A DNA stretch of 64,000 nucleotides from Emydura subglobosa (Eukaryota > Chordata > Testudines > Chelidae), in NCBI GenBank assembly GCA_007922225.1, contig ML679970.1, forward strand, positions 22,256,654 through 22,320,653, given 5' to 3'. Below are positions 48,501-60,500 of this stretch, in pieces; the stretch's first letter is position 1, and each line of letters opens with the position of its first letter. Under the pieces are notes generated by a model, which worked only from the letters and a program-made list of their open reading frames with translations, did not search any database and was not told the origin of the DNA. A program made the translations under genes and the position numbers.

Positions 48501-51500
48501 ATTTTCAGTTTAAGTTTTATTTGCATGCAATATGAGAAATTACAAAATGAACCTATGCTGGAATCACACGTTCCTATGAATGGGAATGGTAAAACACTTG
48601 CACTAGTTTTTCTATCCTCTTTATTTTTCATTTTAAAATATACACACTTGCTTTAGGATATTGTGAATTCTAATAAAGGACTCTTTGGCAATGAAAATAT
48701 AAAATTGCCAAAGTAAACAAACCTGATGGGGGAGGGAGGATTATTTGATAGTTGGCTCCGCTGGAAAGTGAAGTTTTCCACAAAGATGCTCACCACAATG
48801 ATTTGTGATAAGCACAAATACAGACATAAGTTATTGAAAACCAACTTTTAGAATGTTATCTGCATTTTCAGTAATGCTAGTTTTTACTGTGCCCTCTTTT
48901 CATCTTTTATGTGGAAGAAATATGTATTACTTGCTTCTAAAGGTTTATAGTGCTGCCAATATACACTGATTTTCAAAACAAAGTTACATGTTTCCTGCTA
49001 TGAAAAGCTTATAGTCGGAGATCTAAGAAATATTCAACTTAATTTCCTACTATAAAATTAGGTCTAGCAGATGTCATTTAAAACAAATACATATATACAT
49101 TTAAATGTACTCCTTTGGGTTAGTTTTGGGTATTACAAAACAAATGATCAAAGTTACCTCAGGGTTTTCACTTAAGTATATCTGTTTAGAGATGTTGTTT
49201 ATCGTACATATCCACTAGGAGAGAAAAATAGGAAGCATTAATAAGTCTATCGTAGGTTTAAAAACTTGCTTAAATATCTTAACTGATTTTTCTTCCCACC
49301 ACCTACCCGCATTTAATGTGTCACTTTGAGTGACGCAAAGGCCCTATGCACTTCACTGAATTTGCAATGAAATTTACACCCTATATTATAATTTACCTCA
49401 GCTATCATTAAAAATAATTCTAGACAGACTACACTGATGCATCATCTTTCGGAGGCTGACGAAAGTTGCTGCTCTGAGATGTGAAAAAAATCAGTAGCCT
49501 GTGAACTCCATGCATCTGTACTTGGCAACACCTGAAGATGCCGACACTGAATATGTACACTGACCAGTTTTCCAGCTGATGTCCACTTGTCTGGGCAGCA
49601 ACAGTGCATGGTGCTAGATGTACCCTCCATTTTGAAAGAAGAGTTGTTTGAAGGTGTCACAGGGTGCCTGGCCCCTTCAAGAGGGAATGGGATCAGTCCC
49701 TTGTGACTAATTAGCTTCCTCCCAGTAGAAGCTATTTAGCTCACTTGGTTTCACCTGAAAGCAACTCAATTTTCTATCAGTCCTAGCTAGGGAGAGACTC
49801 AGAGCTTCTCAAAAAGGAGAACAGAGTAGTGGAAGGAAACTGCAGGGAAACAAAGGATATTCTCTGCAGGCCCTCTGTAGGCAAGAGGGAGCTGCCTGGA
49901 GTAAGAAAGTTCAGGAAGAGGCAGCCAGATTCTCCAGGTGAAAGAAGAAACAGCAACAAGCTGCTGGAAGTTCCCCGTGGAGGACTGAAAGTCCCCTGAT
50001 AAGGGAAGCAAAGAAGTGCTGCTGAAAGCCTGAGAAAAGAAAGGTTAGGGGAATTACCTTGGAGTCAGCTGTTTTGTCTGAAGGACAGGATTTTGAAAAA
50101 GCCTAAGTCGGGGGAAGTCCAGGGACACTGGGGAAAGCCCATGTTGGATTTAAAGAGAGAAGACCGGAGGGGATGGTTACTAAATGTGTGGGACTACGGT
50201 TTAATCCCAGGATGGTGAAGACTAAGTTTCTTCATTTATCAGGGGACATTGGGAAAATCTGGTTGTCTTCCACCTATAAGAGTGAGTTGCATAAGATGTG
50301 AGAAGAGTCTGGGCAAACAGCAAATGACAAGAGTCACGTGAGAATGTTTATGTTGTGACCTTTGGACTTTTCCTTAAGATTATAACTGGGTGAGTTCAAA
50401 GCCTGTAGGTAAATAAATCACCCTCAACAAGAATGGTTTTTCATTGAAAGAGTGATTAGTGGAACCTGAATAGGTGTGTTCTTGCTGCAAGGAGGATCAG
50501 GAGACCTCAACCCTTACAGAAGAATAAGGTATCTTGAATGTAGTCAGAAAGCAAACATGTTTTTTGTTTGAAACATGAATTTGTTTGTTTGATCACTCAG
50601 CTGAGAGCAATGAGATGTGCAATTTTCCTAGTAAATGCTGAAGGCATTATATGCCTTTCTATACTTAGCTTCTGAACTTCTTGCCAAGGATGTATGATCC
50701 TGTGCTTGCTTCTTAACTTCTTTCTAATGATAGTTTCAGAACTAACCTTAGCAAAGCCATTGAGAGAGCATGATTTTTACAAAATTATTTCTATGACCTT
50801 TAGACTGAGGACTTTTTAAACAACACAGTTTGGATGTGTTTTTCCTCTTGTTTTGCAGCAAGGCACTCAGAATATTTCATTTTGGGCTTTCCATACCTAG
50901 CTGACACGAAGGAAAAAAGTATGCAGTGCCCCACTCCCATCCACCCAGCATAAAAAGATATGCAGTGTTTGTTTCCCTTATTGCCGATAACTATGCTGGC
51001 CATTTTTAACTCCCAGATAAATCTATAGATCCCCAATGACAATCACTTTTGTTGGCACGGATTTTTTTTCCAGAGTAGTGACAAAGGGACACCTTCTTGA
51101 CACCTGTCACAGTATGGGAAGAAAAAATATTTTGGTCCCTATTCACATTGGGTCTCCCAGGTAACATAAGAAACATTTCTTACATGTAATGATTTCTCAT
51201 CAGAAAATACATCTGAACACACATGTTCTTGCTATAACCTTACCTCTTCATAATCTTTTTTACTCTCTGCCTGTAAGATTGAAGACCTGGAAGAAGAGAG
51301 AACAAAAAAATTCTCAGGCTCACTTATTTGAAAGAAAGAGAACCTTTCAATTACTTTCTTGTCTGGAGATAAGTTTTCCCCTTGATACATGCATGTACCT
51401 CGTACTAACAACACTGTACATACATAATAAATGGAAACTAGATTTAACTGAAGATCCAAGTAATCTTATTTCTATGCAAAAATCAGACAAACCTGCTAGC

Positions 51501-54500
51501 TGTGCATATATAGTAACTGAGCAGGTGGGTACTATGGTCTGAAACAGGCTAGACAGTTTCACATCTATAGGTATGTCTACATAGCAATTAGATGCCAGCT
51601 GACTTAGGCTTGGGGCTGTTTCATTGCTGTGTAGACTTCCAGGCTTCTGCTGGAGCGTGGGCTCTAGGATCCTGTAAGGTGGGAGGGTCCCAGAACTCAG
51701 ACTCCAGCCTGAACCCGAAAGCCTACACAGCAATAAGACATCCCCATAGCCTGAGCCCTGCTAACCCCAGTCGGTTAGCACAGGCCAGCCACGGTGCCTT
51801 GTTGCTGTGTAGACAGACATACCCTATGGCGGTACAAGGTTTCTTTTACTAACCTAGAAAAAAATTTAAAATGGTTTCAAGTATAATAGTTCAAGGTGAA
51901 AAAACTGGCCAAATTGTCATTCACCAGAAAAAGAATGGACTGGAAAACAGAATGATTTGCCTTAAACTTAGATAAACTTCTTGTGCACTTGCTTCAAATA
52001 TTCTAGCCATTCCAAAACATACCAAAAATTTTTTTGAAGTTCAGTGCAAAAATACATAGGACTTTTTTTTTTAAACCTCTAGGGAAAAAAATTCTTGCCT
52101 GTTTTAGAACTAGATCTCAAGTAAGATCTAGTCTACATGGAGAAATGAATACTAACTTTTTGCCATCAAAAGATGTTATCTGAAAGCAGTATCTTCTGTC
52201 CTCACAGTCCACACCCATCACGGAACAGTTGTCTATATCCATGACAAGTCCTCCAGCTACGTCACCTCTTGCATGACTCATTAGGTTTCCACCTTGAGTG
52301 AAGTAAAACTGTCTGTCCCAGCTGGAAGACACCAGCCCAGTCTTACTAAAACAAGAAAGGAGACTCTGATTTAGTGGATTACAGTTTTAAGACAGACCCC
52401 AATTTAGAAAAATACAAAAGAAATCAGAAAAACAAGACCTCCAAACCTTTTGATAGTCAATAAATCTTAGATTAATTTATAAAACAGTTGGTTTCTTCAC
52501 CCTTTGTACACTTACTTCAAATTAAACAGGTTTAAAAACCCTACAGTTGTACAATGAACCATGTAAAAGTAATATGGTAGCCAACTGTTACAACTCTAAG
52601 AAATTTAATTAGAAGTAAAGGTTAGAGCAATTGTGTTTTGATCAGTGGTGTTTAGATTGTTGCTTTATGGGTCACAAAAATAAAATCCTTTCCCCTTTCA
52701 CGCTAGTATCAAGAGTTCTTTAGCAACAACAATGCATTTTGTGTTAATCCACTGAGAAGACTTAATTTAGATGTCAAGTGTTAATTTCAACATAGCTAAC
52801 TAAGGATCGGCCATTTTCCACCCAATTTATTTCTTTGATTCACAGGAAAAGACTGCAGGAGCCACAGACCACAACATACAGCTCTGGAGACTTCTACAAG
52901 AGGAATTTTATGATAAATAAATTGGGGTATTACACTGAGAATACCTCAAACTGGAACTTTATCGTTTTGTTTTTGTACAGGTCTCAATTCAACATTAGTT
53001 ACAAAGTTGTCCCATTTAAATCATTCATAGTTCAAATTCAGGAAAGTAATTAATCTGCCTTTACGTTTTTGTTGTAACATTAAATAATCTGATTTTTATA
53101 AAGTTCTCTATGTAGGCAAAACACAGTATAAACTGGGAACACACAGTTAACTTTATAGCTTTCATTCGTATTTAACCAACTGTAAAATTCAATAGGTAGC
53201 ATTTACATATGTGGAAAAATAACGTCTCCCTCCAGCAGGCCAAAAAAAGCACTCCTTTAAATTGCCATGCATGTTGTGTTTTCTTATATTTAAAAAAACT
53301 CTTATTCTACTGTAACCAAAACTTTTATCCTGAAATTGTATTTTACATAGATGAGCAACACTATACAGTATTAATCCTTCAAATACAGGGTTTTTTTGAG
53401 ATTATATCCCAATTAATAATGAAGAATATTTCATATTTCTTTTGTAGGCACAAATATCAAGGGGATTAAGTTTCATTAACAAAGCAACATAATTACTCTA
53501 ACCACGAGATGGAAATCAGGAGGTCTGGGCTCTATTTCTGACTGCGATTAGGTGACTTTGGGGAAGTCATCTGATTTCAGTGTCTCTATCTGTAATATGG
53601 CATTAACAACACATACATTTCCCTTTAAGATCACTGAAATGAATAAATGCAAAGTATTAATAGGTGGGTCAATTACTAAAACCTAGAAATTAACGCCAAC
53701 TAATCCACAGCTCACATCTCTCACATGAGAATACAAAAGAAGGAAGCATGTCAGCTCCATTGTGGCTTGTTCAATTTGACCAATTAAAATGTTTATGTAC
53801 AATCCGTTTTTATAAATATCACTTCCTTATCCAACTTGTCTTTTTTTAAACGAGTAAAGTTTTTTTTGACATTTTTAAATAATGGTAGGTAGCTTACTTC
53901 CTTGCATTAAGATAGCCAGCTTTCCGTGTTAGATTTCTATGGACAGGATATTTTGTTGTGTCAGGATCTGGTAAATATAATGGATCACTGGCTACTTCCA
54001 AGTCCTCTATGGTCTGCTGCATGGTTTCCACCTCACAATCCATTTCCCTACGAACACTAAAATAACATAAAATACTATATGTTATTAACAGAGATGATAT
54101 AGCAGTAGGTAGACTCAAAAAGAAAATTAGTGAAGGTGCAAGGAGGAAATTTTGTTAACCCAGTAACATGCATAAACCACAGTCCGCCCCTGGAATACCA
54201 ATTGTTATGCTCACTGCTGAAAGCAGCTAGAAAGGCCTATCTGAAACCTTAGCACAACTAACAGGCCAGAGGAGAGAGGGAAATGAGCGACCACAAGGAA
54301 TAAACATGACCCTGTGCTTTCCTGACTTGAGCTTTTTTCCTGAAGCATGTGGTTTTGCAAGATGGAAAGTCTGGCAATAGTTAACTATTGCTCTGCAGCT
54401 GGTTAACTGATGGAGAACTCCACACTACAGGCTGGAGAACTCCACACTTAACAGAGCTTATTCATCAAAAAACCTGCTAAGCAGAAGCTATGTAATACAA

Positions 54501-57500
54501 ACAAACTGAGTATAAAAAGAAGAAATCTGAGCTCAGTGGACACAAACACTTGGACACCTCTCAAGTTCCCCTGCAGATGTAAGGTTGGCCAGTGGATGTC
54601 TACAGTTATCCACTCAAGACTTCCTCAAGATATTGGGTAAATATGAATCTGAGGTTAATTTGGGGTGTTCTACTAACCTGTTCCGGACGTGTGTAAGTGC
54701 CAGAAACTAAATAAAGTTAGAAGTTTTGAGTGAAAGCATTTTTGTTTTCCTGCTTACATCAACTATCTATCAGCCATGTCCCCATTGATTTATTTCCTGC
54801 CACTCCCTCACAAAGAAGTAAAGTTATCAAGAGCTTTGGGTTAAAAAAAAACAACTCAGGTAACAAAGGCAATATTATGTGTTAAGGATACAATTAAACA
54901 AGGAAAAAAACCAACTTACTTTTGTACACTTGTGCCAATATTGGTTAAAAATTCTTCCAGCTGCTCAGTAAGATTTTCTGAACCCATTTTAAAGAAACTT
55001 ATCTTTAAAAAAAGAAAAAGAAAAGAAAAGAAAAATCATTCATTTAACAAATCAAACAAAAGCTATCTATTTTGGTTTTTAAAAAGCCTTAGTAACAGAT
55101 CCAATTGTAGGAACTCTAAAATCCTTGGGACATTCGTCTCCTAAATCTAATGATTTTGGTACATGTCCCTCATGCCCCAGCACTGCTCAGACAAGATATA
55201 AACAGAATACAGTTGTACCGTTTTGCTTTACTGTAGAATCCATCCAGATTTAGTTCTCCCTTCTATGCTCAAGATGTGGAAGAGAAGCAGTATTACTCAT
55301 ATTCAAGAAGAACATGGAAACATTTTAATCACAATGTGGGGGTTAAATAATCCTTTTATGAAGGGAAGGAAGAGGAAGCCAAGTTCCTCTGGTAATGACA
55401 TGTTCTGACAAGGTCTCTGTATTAGCTTGTTTCTAAACAAATTGACTGTTTGAGCACACAAAGTACTTTCATTGCAACTCCACGTAAAACAGATCTTATG
55501 GGTAGTTCTGCATAAAAACAAAGTAGGAAGTTGGTATATTCCTGGCTCCAGTGATGTCTGGGGGGAGTTTTGCCATTGATTTCTACATAGACGGCACGTA
55601 TCATAGGCCAAGGGAAGCTAAGCCTCCCCAAACAGTCAAGTGTGGCCCCATCCACGCTCCACCCAAGGCCCCCTCCTGCTTCATCCTGCTCTTCCCCCAT
55701 TGCCGCAACCTGGGCTGCTCCTCTTCCCACCTCTCTCCTGAAATGGGTGCAGCCCAGGCTCTGGCGGTGGGGAGGGGTGGCGGGGGCTAGCCTCCCCGAA
55801 TGCGGAGTTCACGTGCCTCCCATGGATGTCAATGGGGTCACGGTTTCACCAAATGTGTTCACATATCAAATAAATTGAATGATGATTCAAGTTCCTTTTA
55901 AAAACTTAGTGAGAGAGGCAGACAGTGATTTGTCATACTGTCTCTGAACACATATGTAAAATAAATGTGAATTGTCAACAACTATCTTTAGTAAGTTAGC
56001 AATTAAACTGAGCTAGAATGATTGTGAACGCCATTCCAGTGCCACCAGCATTCCTGCTGTGATAAGATTGCAATGACTGACTCTAGGGCTACGTCTACAT
56101 TTTGCTGCAGTGAGAACGACATGGAGGTATGAACTGCAGAGGGCACCAAACTGTTGCAATCTTAACTGCCCATGTGGACACTGCTGGCATGAACTAAAAG
56201 GTACCTAGTTTGCATGAACATAGTCCTCTTTCAAACAGGATTATGTTAACACAAATTAGGTATCTCTTAGTTCACACCAGCATCATCCCCCTACATGGGG
56301 CAGCTAGATCACAACACTTCAGTGAGCTCTGCAATTCACACCCATTTAGTCTGTCCTGCAGTGTAGACAAGCCCTAAGTCTTTTTCAGAACAGCTGCTAA
56401 AGGAATGAGTAATAGTACAAGCTTCCCCATATCATTCCCTCAGAATGTGCTTCAATACAGAACTGCAGGAACCACACACCTCTTGGAGGTGAGAAAACCA
56501 TACCATTGCCATGGCCATTCAGTTTTAGCTTCTTTGAGCATCAGTGTCAGAGATTTATTTAGCAGTCACCAACAATGCTGTGAGGAAGTTCCTACCAACA
56601 AAGTGTTTGACATTCACCTGAGCTTGCATATACCCTAGCAAGGGTTCCAGCATGGCTATTTTCTTCTTGTACTGAAGAGTATTTAATGCACAGAAATAAT
56701 GCATCATGGTCTGATGCTGTTTCTTCTTGGAAGTATATACATCTTCTGTAACTTCATACTTGACCTAAAGAAAAAAAAGTGACAAAGTTTGTGACTCAGT
56801 GTTTAGCATGTGCTTTCTGTAGTTTATTGTCTAGCTATACCGAAACAAGGACAGGAGACATATGATATGGTTTTAATCAGGCCACAACTTTATTATTAGA
56901 TGTCTGGGACTAGTTGGCAGATAAAAGTGTACAGTGCAGGTAACCCTATGTTCATTTAATAATTACACAGGGAGCTTCTGCGAGCTTCTGCCAGCTCCCC
57001 CTCTTTTTCCATCCAGGTCTCCTAGCCAATCCACTGCTGGGACCTTACCACCAGCCCCCCACTCCCCTGTAGGAGGCTTAAGGTCAGCTATAAGAAAGTT
57101 GGGGTTGGCTCTCTGCCATATCATTCATAGGAGCACCAAACCCGTCCCCAGTTCTGTTCCTTTAAGGAACACCTTTTTAAGTCCTGTTCCAAGCAATTTA
57201 TCCAGTCACCTTTCCTCTGGAGCACCTGCACTGGACATCTGTTCCACACTTACGAGTTGCGACATAGTCTTCCTTTCTTCATGCCATGCATAAACAAAGC
57301 CCTTCCTGAATCCGCTGTGAGAAAGGTGAAAAAAACCCAACTCCACCTAGGCCAATCTGGTGGTAAGGGGAAAAATTCCTTCCCAGCCCCCCTAAAAAAG
57401 GGGGTGGCTACTGCTATGTCCACAGCAAGTCTTGACCAAACCTGGTATTTCACTACCTAAAGGGAGGATGGGTGCTGCCTCAAGCGCAGGGCTGTACCTT

Positions 57501-60500
57501 TCAACTCTTCTACCCATCCAGTTCCCAAGGGATGTGTCATGCTGATCCCTTGTCCCATTTTGCAGCAGTTTGACCTCTTTTCCCCCCATTCCTCTTCCCA
57601 ATCATAAAGCACTGTTCATGTCATTCGGCTGGCCAGCCAAATTGCCCACCACTTAAGGGTGGAGGGCGGTCATTTATAAATAGCAGTGAAACACTACCAT
57701 TCAAGAAATCCACCATACAACAGAAATGGCACTTTCCCCCCACGACTCCTTTTCTAAAGTTTATGGAAGAGGAATCTATGGTAACCAAACGCTGCAATCT
57801 GTTTTTTCAGCACTGAGAAGTTCTCTCTTTAACCAAATGTACCTGAATAAAATATTGTATCCTTAGACTTACATTTTAAAAATATTACATGCCACTTCTA
57901 CAATGCAAAAACAGCTCTGGTCTGCTGTACAAAGATATCTGGACTGTTAGAACCTGAACTAATCAGACTAAGTAAAGTCGATTCTGTTGCATATTATTTG
58001 CCATCATTGGAGATTATGTCCATCCTAGAACAGTTTGGTTTACGTCCTCTAAAGCAGCTGCTTAAAAGTAAATCTCACAAACCTTTTCATTCTCTCTTCT
58101 TTTTGACAGCCGACTGTATCTGTTAATGGCAGTATCATGATCTAAATAATAAAATATTTAATATCTTATAGTCATTTAATGAATTAAACAAATGTATAAC
58201 ATAGAAAATGATACAGCAATGGACACAATATTTAAATTAAATGAAACAAAACAAAATCATTTTGATTTTTAATGGTTTCTTTCACTGACACTGGGAACAC
58301 GTGACTCCCCAAAATTAAAATCTCAAACTTTTTAAAAATGAAATCTCATGGATAATTTTTGTTCTCTTGACTATCATTCCACTACTCTAGCTACCTCAGC
58401 TTGAGACAAATTCTAAACAGTTATTCAAGTATCTTCATAAAAATTAGTAACAGAAACTGTCAGACCAAATTTCCCTATGTATCTATTATTCTTCAAAGTT
58501 GTCAAGCCAGTTTCTGAAATGGAGAGGCACTTTTATTAATAAAACTCATTTTCATATTGTTCTATAAACAAGATTCCATCTAAAGCTTGTCCCATTTATT
58601 AGCATATAGGAAAAGGATTACGAACATTAAAGAAACTGACTAAACAGTTCATTCTCTGCTATCCAACTATATTTTAGAACTAACATTACCACACCTAACA
58701 GATAAATATCAAGTAGCAATTTTAGAGAACTAAATTTTCATTAATTAAGCCAATCCCTGTTTCACAGAGCAAAGATAATTCATAAAGCAACTAAGAACTA
58801 AACAACAATACACTTTTGCCATTCTATTTTCACTATATTAAGTGTTTTGTTTCCATCAATTAGTAGTAACTAAACTAATTTTCAGCTAGGTTTTCTCTAA
58901 AGTATTGTAAGTAAGTGTCACAGGCTGGCCCTTTAAAGGGGAGTCAGGCCCAGCCTCACCTGTGACAAAACAGTTACCTTCTTAACTGATCCTGATCATC
59001 TAAGGGATCAAATGGCCCTGCTCAATTATTAGATGCAGCCAGGAAGGGGTCATTGGATGACTACAAAGGGCAAAAAAAGCTCAGTTGGAGGTGAAAGCTG
59101 CAGAAGAGCAATTGGCTCCTCTGGTAAGATCTGAAGAAAGATAATCCTCAAGTACATAGGTTGGAAAAGGAGGCTGGCTCCTATGGCTGGCCCTGGAAGA
59201 TGGGAGACTCTCAGAGGAAAAAAAAGCCCTGAAAGTCAGTGCTTTGTAAGAGCAGGAAAGAAATGAGACCTGGGCCCAGGAGAAGCGGAAGATCCTTTTA
59301 TTTATGTTGCATTCAGGACTATTGTCTTAGTTTGTTACTAATGCCTTGCCAGGTGGAACTGAGAGAGATTACTGTCTGAGTTTTCTGGGAAGTGGGGGAC
59401 TGAGGCAGGTTGAGTAGTACTATGGCAGGGCAATGGAGGCCCACCTTGTCACATAAAATTAGCTTGTTTGGATTCCAACTTTCAATAAACCTTTTGAGAT
59501 TCAAGACTGGGATTTTCAAAGAAACCTAGGGATGCTTTGTACATGGGGAAAATTCCTTTTAAATCCCCACCCTATCACCCTGATTTTATATTCTGTCATA
59601 CAAACATTCACAGTAAATTAAACTTTTAAGATGTACTTACCATTGCTGGCAATTTGGAAAACTTCTTTTAAAGTCAATATCTCTGCAAAGAATATAATAT
59701 TTGTATAAGAGGCCAACATCAGAAGAAAATAAAACAAATAATCCTTTCTGAAATTCACCAAGAGCTATCTGGATTATGGCAGAGCTTTTGTTATTCCTTC
59801 AATGTAGTTTTACATCATTAATACAGAATGTCTTGTATTAGGAATTTTAATTAGTGTTTTGGTTTTTTTTAAAAAACTTCACTGTATTTTACATATTTGA
59901 GGCTAATTTTCAATAGTCTGTTAAATTTAGTATGCAAGTAAAATCTACCATTATTAGCAACTTCAGATTATTAATGAAGTGCATTTTTTTTTTAAATAAA
60001 ATACAGTGCTCACAAATCAGGAACTATAAGCATTTGCTACAGCCAACTATTTCACCAGCAGTGTCAGACAAACCACCTTACAAATCCTGACCTATTGTTC
60101 TGTTGGGGTATGAGACTGCCAGTCATTACAAGTTTATATGGTGGCCTAGTGATGTGGAGAAACATCCTTGGGGAATAAGATACAACCTACAAATTATTTA
60201 GATCTTTTAACTGAAACCTGGATTATTGCTCGGATCACCAAATGTGAAAGGCTATTGCAAAAACTACATCCTGAACAGGTCTGTTTATTTGCAGAAAGAA
60301 ATTAACGTTTGTTGACATGACATAGGGTTAATTCCTTTAAACATGAACAAAGTTTTGTAAAATATTTGTTTAGTAGTTCCAGTGTCAATGATTTACATTA
60401 AAATATACCAAGTTTGAGAGAGCTGGAGGTATATTCAGGTGTGAATTAAATGATGTAGCCCGTAATTAGATAGAGCAAGAGCTATTAATAAAAACCTCTA

